Shown here in pieces: positions 28,474-37,721 of a stretch of DNA of 63,710 nucleotides. The notes under the pieces were generated by a model. The model had not been told where the DNA came from, did no database searches, and saw only the letters and a program-made list of their open reading frames with translations. Source of the stretch: Variovorax paradoxus (lineage in GTDB: Bacteria; Pseudomonadota; Gammaproteobacteria; Burkholderiales; Burkholderiaceae_C); the NCBI RefSeq assembly GCF_018614955.1, contig NZ_JAGGNV010000021.1, positions 1 through 63,710 on the forward strand, in the 5' to 3' direction. Every line of letters starts with the position of its first letter. The stretch's first letter is position 1. Position numbers and translations under genes: made by a program.

Positions 28474-29331
28474 ATGAGCACCCCCTCCCCTTCCACCAGC
28501 GGCGTGCCGCGCGTCTTCGCCGTGATCCGGGCCCTCGCCGCGGTGCAGGCCGAGGGTGGCCGCGTGACCCAGATCGCACGCGCCGTGGGCCTGACCCAGG
28601 CCACCACGCACCGGTTGCTGCAATCGCTGGTGGCCGAAGGCATGGTCGAGCAGGATGCGCGCAGCAAGCTGTACCGCCTCGGCATCGACTTCTTCGCGCT
28701 GGCCGCCAACGCGGGCAACCCCGGGGACCTGCGCACGCTGTGCCGGCCCGTGCTGCTGCGCCTCTGTGCCAGCCTGGGCGACAGCATCTTTCTGCTGGCG
28801 CGCAGCGGCTTCGATGCGGTGTGCCTGGACCGCAGCGAGGGGCCGTTTCCGATCCGCTCCTTCACAGGCGACGTCGGCGGGCGCATCGCGCTGGGCGTGG
28901 GCCAGGGCGCGCTCGCGATCCTGGCCTTCCTGCCCGAGGCCGAGCGCGAAGAGGTGATCCGCTTCAACCTGTCGCGCGTGCGCGAGTACGGCGTGTACGA
29001 CGAGGTCTATCTGCGAACCGAGATCGAGCGCGTGCGCCAGGCCGGCTACGCGGGCCGCAGCACCGGCCTGCTCGAAGGCATGGCCGGCGTGGCCGTGCCC
29101 ATCTGCGACCGCGAGGGCCGCGCCGTGGCCGCCCTGAGCGTGGGCACCATCGCCGACCGGCTCAGCGCCGACCGCATGCCGACCGTGGTGGAGCTGCTCA
29201 AGCGCGAGGCCGCCGCCATCGGCCCGAAGATCAATCCCTTCGACGCAACGCTGCGCCGGCCTTCGCAGAGCCTGGCGAGCTCGCCGGCCGCGCAGCGGAT
29301 CGAGCTGCCTGCGGCGCGGGGATCGGCGTGA
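28474..29331 (+). CDS. IclR family transcriptional regulator
   Basis: This 285-residue regulator has an N-terminal winged helix (about residues 10-70, RVTQIARAVGLTQATTHRLLQSL) and an IclR effector domain (about 85-260, ending in PICDREGRAVAALSVG). It diverges from the amine operon and is its likely regulator, acting beside or instead of a sigma54 activator. The last 101 bases overlap the convergent LysR gene on the other strand. The start MSTPSPS is chosen because the upstream frame is AT-rich and non-homologous. Confidence 0.9.
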   Translation: MSTPSPSTSGVPRVFAVIRALAAVQAEGGRVTQIARAVGLTQATTHRLLQSLVAEGMVEQDARSKLYRLGIDFFALAANAGNPGDLRTLCRPVLLRLCASLGDSIFLLARSGFDAVCLDRSEGPFPIRSFTGDVGGRIALGVGQGALAILAFLPEAEREEVIRFNLSRVREYGVYDEVYLRTEIERVRQAGYAGRSTGLLEGMAGVAVPICDREGRAVAALSVGTIADRLSADRMPTVVELLKREAAAIGPKINPFDATLRRPSQSLASSPAAQRIELPAARGSA

Positions 29332-30235
29332 GGGCCGCGGCCCGGCTCTGGGCCACGATCCAGTCGCGAAAGGCGAGCAGCAGGGGCGTCTGGGCGCGCG
29401 ACTCGGGGTACACGAGGTAGTAGGCGTCCGAGCTGGTCAGCGCCTGCGGGAACAGCACGACCAGGGCGCCGGAGGCGATCTCGGCCTCGACCAGAAAGCT
29501 CGGCAACAGCGCCGCGCCCAGCCCTGACACTGCGGCCTGGGCGATCATCGCGAACTGCTCGAAGCGCGGCCCGCGCAGCGCCTGCGCCGCGCTGCCGCCG
29601 GTTTGCTCGAACCACTCGGCCCACTGGGTCGGCCGTGTGCTCTGCTGCAGCAGCACGACCGAGGCCAGGTCCTGCATCCGGTGAATGCCGTGCTGCTGCT
29701 GATAAGCCGGACTGCAAACGGGCACCACCTCTTCCTGCATCAGGTACTCACAGGCGGCACCCGCCCAGTGCGGCGCGCCGAAATGAATGGCCGCGTCGAA
29801 AGGCTCCTGCGCGAAATCGAAGGGCTCCGAGCGGGCCGCGAAGTTCACCGTGACCTCCGGATGGCGCGCCGCGAAATCGGGCAGGCGCGGAATCAGCCAA
29901 CGGGTGCCCAGCGTGGGCAGCACCGCCAGATTGAGCAGCCCGCCGCCGCCGGAGAGCGCCATGACCTTCTGCGTGGCGCCGGAGAACTGCTGCAGCGCGC
30001 TGCGCACGTCCGCGGCGTAGACCCGGCCCGCGTCGGTCAGCACCACCCGCTGGCGCACGCGGTGGAACAAGGCCACGCCCAGCTGCGCTTCGAGCTGGCG
30101 GATCTGCCGCGACACCGCGCTCTGCGTGAGGTGCAGCTCGTCGGCCGCGCGCGAGACGCTGGCATGGCGCGCGGCCGCCTCGAAGGCCAGCAGGTCCGCG
30201 ATCGGCGGCAGGAAGGTCTTGCGAAGCGTGGTCAT
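29231..30235 (-). CDS. LysR-type transcriptional regulator, GcvA-like
   Basis: This 334-residue regulator has an N-terminal HTH at about residues 10-68 (ASVSRAADELHLTQSAVSRQIRQ) and the effector domain from about 95. It has a GcvA-like FAARSEPFDFAQEPFDAAIHFG segment. It is divergent from the aldehyde dehydrogenase gene, with 151 bp between starts, so it probably controls the ALDH/ThDP pair. Its 3' end overlaps the IclR gene by 101 bp, an antisense arrangement. Confidence 0.9.
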   Translation of the reverse strand: MTTLRKTFLPPIADLLAFEAAARHASVSRAADELHLTQSAVSRQIRQLEAQLGVALFHRVRQRVVLTDAGRVYAADVRSALQQFSGATQKVMALSGGGGLLNLAVLPTLGTRWLIPRLPDFAARHPEVTVNFAARSEPFDFAQEPFDAAIHFGAPHWAGAACEYLMQEEVVPVCSPAYQQQHGIHRMQDLASVVLLQQSTRPTQWAEWFEQTGGSAAQALRGPRFEQFAMIAQAAVSGLGAALLPSFLVEAEIASGALVVLFPQALTSSDAYYLVYPESRAQTPLLLAFRDWIVAQSRAAALTPIPAPQAARSAARPASSPGSAKAGAALRRRD

Positions 30236-30386
30236 GCGGCGGAGGAATGATCTGGCGGGCCGCTAGCGTAATCGCGTTGCGCGGAATTCATTCCTTCCGA
30301 GCATCAAGTCTTTCCGATTTTTTGCTATGCAATCGGCCCTGCGTGGCGGATATTGATGCCCCTCCTTGTTCTCGAACGCGAATCCC

Positions 30387-31922
30387 ATGCCGCAAGCCTT
30401 CACCTCCTCCGTCGCCACCGAAGTCGATCAGCTGCTGCAGCGCCTGGGCGTGCCCCGCGCCGCCTACACCGCCGGCGACCTGCCGGTGCGCTCCCCGATC
30501 ACCGGCGAATCGATCGCTGCCGTGCCGCAGACCACGCCGGCCGAAGCCACCGAGGCCATCGGCCGGGCGCACGCGGCCTACCAGGCCTGGCGCAGCGTGC
30601 CGGCGCCGCGCCGCGGCGAACTGGTGCGCCTGCTGGGTGAGGAGCTGCGCGCGGCCAAGGCCGACCTGGGCCGGCTGGTCACGCTGGAGGCCGGCAAGAT
30701 CCCGTCCGAAGGCGCGGGCGAGGTGCAGGAGATGATCGACATCTGCGACTTCGCGGTCGGCCTGTCGCGCCAGCTCTACGGCCTGACGCTGGCCACCGAG
30801 CGCGCCGAGCACCGCATGATGGAAAGCTGGCATCCGCTGGGCGTGTGCGGGGTGATCTCGGCCTTCAATTTCCCGGTGGCCGTGTGGTCCTGGAACGCCG
30901 CGCTGGCGCTGGTCTGCGGCGACGCGGTGGTGTGGAAGCCGTCCGAGAAGACGCCGCTCACCGCGCTCGCCACGCACGCCATCGCTCAACGCGCGCTGGC
31001 GCGCTTCGGCGATGCGCCCGAAGGCCTGCTTGAACTGCTGCTCGGCCAGCGCGCCGTCGGCGAAGTGCTGGTGGACGACCACCGCGTGGCGGTGCTGTCG
31101 GCCACCGGCTCCACCGCCATGGGGCGGCAGGTCGCACCGCGCCTGGCGGCGCGTTTCGCCCGCGCGATCCTGGAGCTGGGCGGCAACAACGCCGCCATCG
31201 TCGCCCCGTCGGCCGACCTCGACCTCACGCTGCGCGCCATCGCCTTCTCCGCGATGGGCACGGCCGGGCAGCGCTGCACCACGCTGCGCCGCCTGTTCGT
31301 GCACGACAGCGTGTACGACACGCTGGTGCCGCGGCTGGCCAAGGTCTACGGCAGCGTGCAGGTGGGCGATCCGCGCGCGCCGGGCACGCTGGTGGGGCCG
31401 CTGATCGACAGTGCCGCCTTCGAGGGCATGCAGAAGGCGCTGCAGGAAAGCCGCGAAGCCGGGGCCACGGTGCATGGCGGCGGCCGCGTCGAGGGCATCG
31501 CGGGTGACGGCGCCTTCTACGTGCGGCCGGCCCTGGTGGAACTGGCCGCGCACGCCGGCCCGGTGCTGCGCGAAACCTTCGCGCCCATCCTCTACGTGTT
31601 GCGCTATCAATCGCTCGACGACGCGATTCGCTGGCACAACGAGGTCGGCGCCGGCCTGTCGTCCTCCATCTTCACCTTGAACGTGCGCGAGGCCGAGCGC
31701 TTCATCTCGAGCGCGGGCTCGGACTGCGGCATCGCCAACGTCAACATCGGTCCGAGCGGCGCCGAGATCGGCGGTGCCTTCGGCGGCGAGAAGGAGACCG
31801 GCGGCGGGCGCGAGGCCGGCTCCGACAGCTGGAAGGCCTACATGCGCCGCGCCACCAACACCATCAACTATTCCACCGCCCTGCCGCTGGCACAGGGCGT
31901 GACCTTCGACATCGAGGGTTGA
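30387..31922 (+). CDS. Aldehyde dehydrogenase, ALDH7 (antiquitin/AmaB) type
   Basis: This NAD(P)-dependent aldehyde dehydrogenase has 511 residues. The catalytic Glu is in LELGGNNA and the catalytic Cys in TAGQRCTT. The C-terminal stretch with GGEKETGGGREAGSDSWK is diagnostic for the ALDH7 family, whose bacterial members (AmaB) oxidise alpha-aminoadipic semialdehyde/piperideine-6-carboxylate in lysine catabolism. It lies beside an amine dehydrogenase/importer operon that could supply an aldehyde. It is followed after four bases by a ThDP enzyme. The start is the Met of MPQAFTSS. Confidence 0.92.
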   Translation: MPQAFTSSVATEVDQLLQRLGVPRAAYTAGDLPVRSPITGESIAAVPQTTPAEATEAIGRAHAAYQAWRSVPAPRRGELVRLLGEELRAAKADLGRLVTLEAGKIPSEGAGEVQEMIDICDFAVGLSRQLYGLTLATERAEHRMMESWHPLGVCGVISAFNFPVAVWSWNAALALVCGDAVVWKPSEKTPLTALATHAIAQRALARFGDAPEGLLELLLGQRAVGEVLVDDHRVAVLSATGSTAMGRQVAPRLAARFARAILELGGNNAAIVAPSADLDLTLRAIAFSAMGTAGQRCTTLRRLFVHDSVYDTLVPRLAKVYGSVQVGDPRAPGTLVGPLIDSAAFEGMQKALQESREAGATVHGGGRVEGIAGDGAFYVRPALVELAAHAGPVLRETFAPILYVLRYQSLDDAIRWHNEVGAGLSSSIFTLNVREAERFISSAGSDCGIANVNIGPSGAEIGGAFGGEKETGGGREAGSDSWKAYMRRATNTINYSTALPLAQGVTFDIEG

Positions 31923-31926
31923 ACGC

Positions 31927-33600
31927 ATGATGGCTTCGCGCACCGGCGGCCGAATCCTGGTCGACCAGCTCATCACCCACGGCGTCCAACAACTCTTCTG
32001 CGTGCCCGGCGAGAGCTTCCTCGCCGTGCTCGACGCGCTGCACGACGCCAAGATCGAGGTCACCGTCTGCCGCCAGGAGGGCGGCGCGGCCATGATGGCC
32101 GAGGCGCAGGGCAAGCTCACCGGGCGCCCCGGCGTCTGTTTCGTGACGCGCGGGCCGGGCGCCACCAATGCGGCGGCCGGCGTGCACATCGCGCACCAGG
32201 ACTCGACGCCGCTGCTGCTCTTCGTCGGCCAGGTGGCGCGCGGGGCGCTGGGGCGCGAAGCCTTCCAGGAGCTGGATTACGGCGCGGTATTCGGCACCAT
32301 GGCCAAGTGGGTGGTGCAGGTCGACGACCCCTCGCGGCTGCCCGAGCTGGTCTCGCGCGCCTTCCACGTGGCCACCTCGGGCCGGCCCGGCCCGGTGGTC
32401 ATCGCGCTGCCCGAAGACATGCTGACCGAAGCGGCCGAAGTGGCCGATGCGCTGCCCTACGCCGTGGCCGAGACCTACCCCGGCGCGGCGCCGCTGGCCG
32501 AATTGCAGCTGCGCCTGGCGGCGGCGCAGCGGCCGGTGGTCATCGTCGGCGGCAGCCGCTGGTCCGAGACGGCGGTGCAGCATTTCAGCGCTTTCGCCGA
32601 GGCCTTCGCGCTGCCCGTCTACTGCTCGTTCCGGCGCCAGATGCTGTTCAGCGCCGACCATCCCTGCTACGCCGGCGACCTCGGCCTCGGCGCCAATCCG
32701 CGCTTGCTGGAGCGCATCCGCCAGTCGGACCTGATCCTGCTGGTGGGTGGACGCTTGTCCGAGGTGCCGTCGCAAGGCTACGAACTGCTCGACATCCCGT
32801 CGCCGAAGCAGGCCCTGGTGCATGTGCACGCCGATGCGGACGAGCTGGGCCGCCTGTACCGCGCCACCCAGGCCATCCACGCGACGCCGCAAGCCTTCGC
32901 CCACGCCGTGGCCGCGCTGCGCCCGGCGGCGCCGCCGGCCTGGCGGGCCGCGACGGCGGCGGCGCGCGAGGAATTCCTGCGCTGGAGCGACCCGGCGCCG
33001 ATCCGCATCCCGGGCCCGCTGCAGATGGGCGAAGTGATGCAGCACCTGCGCGAGGTGTTGCCCGCCGACACCATCTTCTGCAACGGCGCGGGCAACTTCG
33101 CCACCTGGGTGCACCGCTTCTGGCCCTTTCGCGCCTTTGCCAGCCAGCTGGCCCCGACCAGCGGTTCCATGGGCTACGGCCTGCCCGCGGGTGTGGGCGC
33201 CAAGCGCCTGTGGCCGCAGCGCGAGGTGGTGGTGTTCGCCGGCGACGGCGATTTCCTGATGCACGGCCAGGAGTTCGCCACAGCCGTGCAGTACGGCCTG
33301 CCCATCCTGGTGGTGCTGCTCGACAACGCCATGTACGGCACCATTCGGATGCATCAGGAACGGCACTATCCGGGCAGGGTCAGCGCCACCCAACTGAAGA
33401 ACCCCGATTTCCGCCGCTATGCCGAGGTGTTCGGCGGCCACGGCGAGCGCGTGGAGCGCACCGAGGAGTTTGCCCCCGCCCTGGCGCGCGCCCGCGCCAG
33501 CGGCCGGCCTGCCATCCTGCACTGCCTGCTGGACCCGGAGGCCATCACCCCCGGCAGCACGCTGCAGGGCATCCGCGCCGCAGCGCTTTCTGCCGGCTGA
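31927..33600 (+). CDS. Thiamine-diphosphate-dependent enzyme (acetolactate-synthase-like)
   Basis: This 557-residue protein has the three ThDP-enzyme domains. The N-terminal Pyr domain carries the catalytic Glu in CRQEGGAAMMAEAQG. The central domain holds VVIVGGSRWSE. The C-terminal PP domain has the ThDP motif GDGDFLM and the distal Asn (VVLLDNAMYG). Relatives are acetolactate synthases, oxalyl-CoA decarboxylases and many 2-oxo acid decarboxylases. No regulatory subunit is next to it, so a catabolic decarboxylase or ligase role is likelier than branched-chain amino acid synthesis. It is co-transcribed with the ALDH. Confidence 0.85.
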   Translation: MMASRTGGRILVDQLITHGVQQLFCVPGESFLAVLDALHDAKIEVTVCRQEGGAAMMAEAQGKLTGRPGVCFVTRGPGATNAAAGVHIAHQDSTPLLLFVGQVARGALGREAFQELDYGAVFGTMAKWVVQVDDPSRLPELVSRAFHVATSGRPGPVVIALPEDMLTEAAEVADALPYAVAETYPGAAPLAELQLRLAAAQRPVVIVGGSRWSETAVQHFSAFAEAFALPVYCSFRRQMLFSADHPCYAGDLGLGANPRLLERIRQSDLILLVGGRLSEVPSQGYELLDIPSPKQALVHVHADADELGRLYRATQAIHATPQAFAHAVAALRPAAPPAWRAATAAAREEFLRWSDPAPIRIPGPLQMGEVMQHLREVLPADTIFCNGAGNFATWVHRFWPFRAFASQLAPTSGSMGYGLPAGVGAKRLWPQREVVVFAGDGDFLMHGQEFATAVQYGLPILVVLLDNAMYGTIRMHQERHYPGRVSATQLKNPDFRRYAEVFGGHGERVERTEEFAPALARARASGRPAILHCLLDPEAITPGSTLQGIRAAALSAG

Positions 33601-33785
33601 TGCACGGGCGGGTTTCCTTTTGTTTCAGAGTGACGGGTAATCCCCGATGCACTGGCACGGTGCGCACCCTAAAGTCTCGCCACTCGCAAACGGGCCTGCC
33701 CGCAGCGCGGGGGACCGAGGAGACATTTGTCGAAGAATCAGAAGATCGATACAAAAGGCATCCGAACGAGATGCCGCTTGCTTGA

Positions 33786-33812
33786 AAAAGGCGCCGCTGG
33801 TCGGCGCCTTTT
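33786..33812. terminator. Bidirectional terminator
   Basis: There is an 11-bp stem AAAAGGCGCCG/CGGCGCCTTTT with a five-base loop and T-rich ends on both strands. It separates the ThDP enzyme gene from the convergent binding-protein gene. The 180 bases before it (33601-33785) hold no gene I can support. Confidence 0.8.
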
Positions 33813-33824
33813 CTTTTGGGTTCG

Positions 33825-34976
33825 CTACTGGACCAGCTTGCCGCCGGCGCCGAACATCGCAAAGTCCACGAAGCGCGACGCCGTCTGGCCTCTCGCACTG
33901 AAGTCGAGCAGGTAGCCGCCGACATCGACGGCTTTCGCGGAGGCCAGCGCAGCAGCGACACCGGCCGCACTGAGGGTATTGGCGCCCTCCATCACCTTGA
34001 CCAGCGCCTTGGCGGCGATGAAGCCTTCCATCGAGCGGCCCGAGAGATCCGGGTCCTTGGAGGCTTGGCGCAATTGCAGGTACTCGCGCACCACGGCGCG
34101 GTCGCCCTGCTGCGGCAGAACGACCGAGAAAGCGTATCCGCGCGCACGCTGCGGCCCGAGCGCCTTGAGCAGCGCATCGGTGTCGATGATCGACATGCCG
34201 TAGAGCATGCTGCCGGCCCCGCCGGCGGCCGCATACTGTTTGACGAATTCGATCCCTGCCGCCGTGGTCGCACCGAGAAAGACGACCTGCACCTTGGCCT
34301 TGGCGATCTCGGCCACGGCCTTCTCCACGGCCACCGTGTTGCGCGGGTAGCCGGCGCGCACGACGAGCTGCAGGCCGTGCGCCTTGGCGGCCGCTTCGGC
34401 GCCGGCCAGCACGTCCTGGCCCAAGCCGTCGTCCTGATAAAGCAGACCCACGCGCTGCACGCCGACGGTGGCCAGCTGGCTGAAAAGCCGCGCGACCTCG
34501 TCGTGGTAGCTGGCCTTCACCACGTAGATGCCCGGCGCCTGCGCCACGGTGCTTGCGCCCGAGACGGCGCCGATCATCGCCACGCCCTTTTGCGCCAGCA
34601 CTCCGTCCTTGGCGATGGCTTCGAGGTTGGTCGTGCCTACCGTTCCCAGCAAGGCCACCGGCGATTCGGCCGCGATGATCGCCCGCAAAAGGCGCACGCT
34701 TTCTTCCGCCTTTTGCGCGTCGTCGCGGGTCACCAGCTTGATCGGCCGACCACGCACGCCGCCCTTGGCGTTGACGGCGTCGAAATACAGCTTGGCGCCG
34801 GCATGGATGGCCCGGCCGGTAACCGCCTGCGGGCCGGTGAATGGGGCGACCTGGCCGATGACGATTGGCTCGCCTGGGGCAGCAACGCTCCAGTGAGCGC
34901 TTGCCAACAAAAAGACGGCTGCGCAGGCATTGCGCCAGCGCGCGATACGGCGCCCGCCCTGATTCCCGGTGCTCAT
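33825..34976 (-). CDS. Branched-chain-amino-acid-type (LivJ) ABC substrate-binding protein, orphan
   Basis: This 383-residue periplasmic binding protein of the Peripla_BP_6 family has a signal peptide ending SVAA near residue 33. It starts IVIGQVAPFTGPQAVTG, then GGVRGRPIKLVTRDDAQK, the hallmark of LivJ/Leu-Ile-Val and related aromatic or amide binders. No permease or ATPase is adjacent, so it must use components encoded elsewhere or act as a sensor. It is convergent with the ThDP gene and preceded by TTGTTTACAA (35019-35028) and a GGGTTAACCC palindrome. Confidence 0.9.
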   Translation of the reverse strand: MSTGNQGGRRIARWRNACAAVFLLASAHWSVAAPGEPIVIGQVAPFTGPQAVTGRAIHAGAKLYFDAVNAKGGVRGRPIKLVTRDDAQKAEESVRLLRAIIAAESPVALLGTVGTTNLEAIAKDGVLAQKGVAMIGAVSGASTVAQAPGIYVVKASYHDEVARLFSQLATVGVQRVGLLYQDDGLGQDVLAGAEAAAKAHGLQLVVRAGYPRNTVAVEKAVAEIAKAKVQVVFLGATTAAGIEFVKQYAAAGGAGSMLYGMSIIDTDALLKALGPQRARGYAFSVVLPQQGDRAVVREYLQLRQASKDPDLSGRSMEGFIAAKALVKVMEGANTLSAAGVAAALASAKAVDVGGYLLDFSARGQTASRFVDFAMFGAGGKLVQ

Positions 34977-35018
34977 GAGACCTTTCCGGCGTTGCCGCCG
35001 ATGTCGTTTTGGTAACGA

Positions 35019-35082
35019 TTGTTTACAAAGGCCGAGAGCGTACAGGAGGGGCCAATCACCCTCGCTGACCTAGGGTTAACCC
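35019..35082 (-). promoter_or_regulatory. Palindromic sites upstream of the orphan binding protein
   Basis: Two symmetrical sites lie in the spacer between mrdA and the binding-protein gene: TTGTTTACAA (35019-35028), which fits the GntR core pattern TTGT-NN-ACAA, and GGGTTAACCC (35073-35082). Either could be an operator for the binding protein. They are only sequence patterns. Confidence 0.3.
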
Positions 35083-35099
35083 GTGAATCGATGGGGTCG

Positions 35100-37067
35100 T
35101 CAGGGCGCCGTTGCCGCGGCAGGGACGATGGGCCAGGCCATCTCGCTCGCCACGCGCGGCTTGCCCATCGGTGGGCCGGCCTTGCCGGCCTGCACCGCGG
35201 CCAGATCCTGCTCGTTGGGATACTGGTCGGCCAGCCAGTAGTCGAACACGCGGCGCACGATCGGGGCGGCGGCCGCCGCGCCGAAGCCGGCGTTCTCGAC
35301 AATGATCGCGACCGCGATCTTGGGCGCCTCCGCCGGCGCGTAGGCCGCGAACAGCGAGTGGTCGCGCTGGTGCTCCTCCAACGCCTTGGCGTTGTACTTG
35401 ACGTTCTGGCCCATCGTCACGGCCTGCGCGGTGCCGGTCTTGCCGGCCGAGCTGTAGGGGGCGCCCGCGAAGACGCGCGTTCCGGTGCCGCCCTTGTTCA
35501 CCGCGACCAGCGCATTGCGCACGATGTCGACGTGCTTCGGCAGGAAGCCCAGGTCCACGGCCGGCGGCTGCGGCAGTTCGGCCACCTGGCCCGTGACCGT
35601 GTCCTTGATTGCCTTCACGAGATGCGGCCGGTGGTTGACGCCGCCGTTGGCCAGCGTGGCCTCGGCCACGGCAAGCTGCAGCATCGTGAAGTTGTTGTAG
35701 CCCTGGCCGATGCCGAGCGAGACGGTTTCGCCCGGGTACCACTTCTTCATCTCGGGGCGCTTGTAGGCCTCGCGCTTCCAGGTCGTGCTGGGCAAGAGGC
35801 CGCGCACCTCGCCGTGGACGTCGATGCCGGTGATCTGGCCGAAGCCCAGCGGCTTCATGAAGTCGTGGATGGCATCGACGCCCATGTCGACCGCGAGCGA
35901 ATAGAAATAGGTATTGCTCGAATGCTGGATCGCGCGGTGCATGTCCACGCCGCCCAGGCCGCCCTCGTGGCTGCGGAACGTGTGGCCGCCGAAGGTGTAG
36001 AAGCCCGGGTCGTTGATCACCACGTTCGGCGCGCGCTTGCCGAGCTGCAGCGCGCCCATGGCCATGAAGGGCTTGTAAGTGGAGCCCGGCGGGTAGGTGC
36101 CGCGCAGCGCGCGGTTCAGAAGCGGCTTGTCGAGCGACTCGTTGAGCGCCTGCCAGCTTTCGTTGTCGATGCCTTCCACGAACAGGTTCGGGTCGAAGGT
36201 GGGCTTGCTCACGAAGGCCAGCACCTCGCCGCTGGTGGGGTCGATCGCCACCAGGGCGCCGCGGCGCTCGCCGAACATGTCTTCCACCAGCTTCTGCAGC
36301 TTGATGTCCAGCGACAGCATCACCGTGTTGCCGGGCGTCGCCGGGTGGCTGGCGAGCCGGCGCACCGCGCGGCCGCCGGCCGAGGTTTCCATCTGCTCGA
36401 CGCCGGTGTGGCCGTGCAGCGTCTTCTCGTAGCTCTGCTCGATGCCCAGCTTGCCGATGTAGTCGGTGCCCTTGTAGTTGGCCTGGTCTTCCTCGCTCCA
36501 GTCATCCATCGAAGTCTTCTCGCGCTGGTTGATGCGGCCGATGTAGCCGAGCGCGTGGGAGGCAAGCTCGCCGTTGGGATAGTTGCGGAACAGCCGGGCC
36601 TTGATCTCGACGCCGGGGAAGCGGTAGCGCTGCGCCGCGAAGCGCGCGACCTCCTCGTCGCTCAGGCGCGTGCGGATCGGGATCGAATCGAAGCTGCGCG
36701 AGTCCTCGCGCAGGCGCTTGAAGCGGCGGCGGTCGCGCTGCGACACCTCCACCACCTCGCCGAGGCTGTCGATGGTCTCTTCCAGGCCGCCGACCTTCGA
36801 GGGCGTGATCTCGAGCGTGTAGGCCGAATAGTTGGAGGCCAGCACGATGCCGTTGCGGTCGAGGATCAGGCCGCGGTTGGGCACCACCGGCACGACCGCC
36901 GTGCGGTTGCTCTCGGCCTGCTCCGCGAGATCGTCGTGGCGCACCACCTGCAGGAATAACAGGCGCGCGCACAGGAGGCTGAAGGCGGTGAGCACCACGA
37001 GGCCGATCACGATCACGCGGCGCTTGAAGCGCGCGAGGTCGGCAGCGACGTTGCGGAGTTCGGTCAT
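35100..37067 (-). CDS. mrdA: Penicillin-binding protein 2 (elongasome transpeptidase)
   Basis: This 655-residue class B PBP cross-links peptidoglycan during cell elongation. It has one N-terminal membrane helix (VIVIGLVVLTAFSLLCARLLF) and a pedestal domain beginning NRGLILDRNG. The transpeptidase motifs are S-T-Y-K (PPGSTYKPFM), SSN (SSNTYFYSL) and KTG (SAGKTGTAQAV). It follows mreBCD on the same strand, the conserved rod-shape cluster. The usual next gene, rodA, is not present here. The start is the Met of MTELRNVAAD. Confidence 0.96.
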   Translation of the reverse strand: MTELRNVAADLARFKRRVIVIGLVVLTAFSLLCARLLFLQVVRHDDLAEQAESNRTAVVPVVPNRGLILDRNGIVLASNYSAYTLEITPSKVGGLEETIDSLGEVVEVSQRDRRRFKRLREDSRSFDSIPIRTRLSDEEVARFAAQRYRFPGVEIKARLFRNYPNGELASHALGYIGRINQREKTSMDDWSEEDQANYKGTDYIGKLGIEQSYEKTLHGHTGVEQMETSAGGRAVRRLASHPATPGNTVMLSLDIKLQKLVEDMFGERRGALVAIDPTSGEVLAFVSKPTFDPNLFVEGIDNESWQALNESLDKPLLNRALRGTYPPGSTYKPFMAMGALQLGKRAPNVVINDPGFYTFGGHTFRSHEGGLGGVDMHRAIQHSSNTYFYSLAVDMGVDAIHDFMKPLGFGQITGIDVHGEVRGLLPSTTWKREAYKRPEMKKWYPGETVSLGIGQGYNNFTMLQLAVAEATLANGGVNHRPHLVKAIKDTVTGQVAELPQPPAVDLGFLPKHVDIVRNALVAVNKGGTGTRVFAGAPYSSAGKTGTAQAVTMGQNVKYNAKALEEHQRDHSLFAAYAPAEAPKIAVAIIVENAGFGAAAAAPIVRRVFDYWLADQYPNEQDLAAVQAGKAGPPMGKPRVASEMAWPIVPAAATAP

Positions 37068-37120
37068 GGCGCGCGCGAGCCTACGCCCGCGGCAATCGAA
37101 CCACAAGTCAGGGACCGGGA

Positions 37121-37198
37121 CGGCGCCGGGCCGCCCCAAGCCGGCCCGCGGCCCCCTCGGAGGGCAGCGAGGACACGCAGTGCCGAGCGTGGGGGCAT
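37121..37198 (+). repeat. Dispersed GC-rich palindromic repeat, copy B
   Basis: The pattern GCCGGGCCGCCCCAAG, GCCCCCTCGGAGGGC, AGCGAGGACACGCAGTG and GAGCGTGGGGGC ends two bases before the stop codon of the minus-strand mreD. It occupies the mreD-mrdA spacer within the operon, so it is probably transcribed and may form stems that separate mreD from mrdA expression. It has the same orientation as copies A and C. Confidence 0.65.
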
Positions 37199-37199
37199 G

Positions 37200-37721
37200 T
37201 TAGAGGGGGCGGTTGGCATCGGGCTCGGGGGTGCGGCGCTGCGGCGCAAGGAGCGCCAGGCTCACCAGCGGCCACAGGGCGGTCTCGATGGCCGGCGAGA
37301 TCAGGATCGTCCAGCCCGGGAAGATGCCGCCGCCGATCATCCGGATCGCGACTTCGATCAGGTGCGAGAGCGCGAACAGCGGCAGCACCTGCAAGGCCTG
37401 CGAGACCACCGGGTACCAGAGCAGGCGCCGGTGGATCATGATCGCGAAGAAACCGAGCGTGGTGTAGGACAGCGCATGCTGGCCCAGCATGGCCGTCTGA
37501 TGCACGTCCATCAACAGGCCGAACATGAAGGCCGCGCCGATGCCGATGCGCGCGGGCTGGTGCACGCTCCAGAACACGATCACCAGCGCCAGCAGGTCGG
37601 GCGTCCAGGCGGCGCGACCGATCGGAATCATGTTGACGAGCAGCGCCGCGAAGAGGCTGGCCCACATGAAGAGGGGACTGACGGGCAGCAGGAGCTGCTG
37701 CTGGCCGGGACGCATGATCAT
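37200..37721 (-). CDS. mreD: Rod shape-determining protein MreD
   Basis: This 173-residue inner-membrane protein has about five helices and features typical of MreD: WTPDLLALVIVFWSVHQPAR and AAFMFGLLMDVHQTAMLGQH. It links the elongasome to MreC. The start at 37721 overlaps the mreC stop by four bases (ATGA); a second Met two codons later is an alternative. A palindromic repeat follows its stop codon. Confidence 0.93.
   Translation of the reverse strand: MIMRPGQQQLLLPVSPLFMWASLFAALLVNMIPIGRAAWTPDLLALVIVFWSVHQPARIGIGAAFMFGLLMDVHQTAMLGQHALSYTTLGFFAIMIHRRLLWYPVVSQALQVLPLFALSHLIEVAIRMIGGGIFPGWTILISPAIETALWPLVSLALLAPQRRTPEPDANRPL

Noticed and set aside
30236..30386. A sigma54-like TGGCGGGCCGCTAGC sequence upstream of the aldehyde dehydrogenase
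   Set aside because: The GG-N10-GC spacing fits, but the -12 part reads TAGC instead of TTGC, so the match is too weak.
33720..33915. Small reading frame starting TTG after a GAGGAG sequence (MSKNQKIDTKG...)
   Set aside because: It runs through the terminator at 33786-33812 into the antisense of the binding-protein gene. No homology is recognised; at most a remnant.
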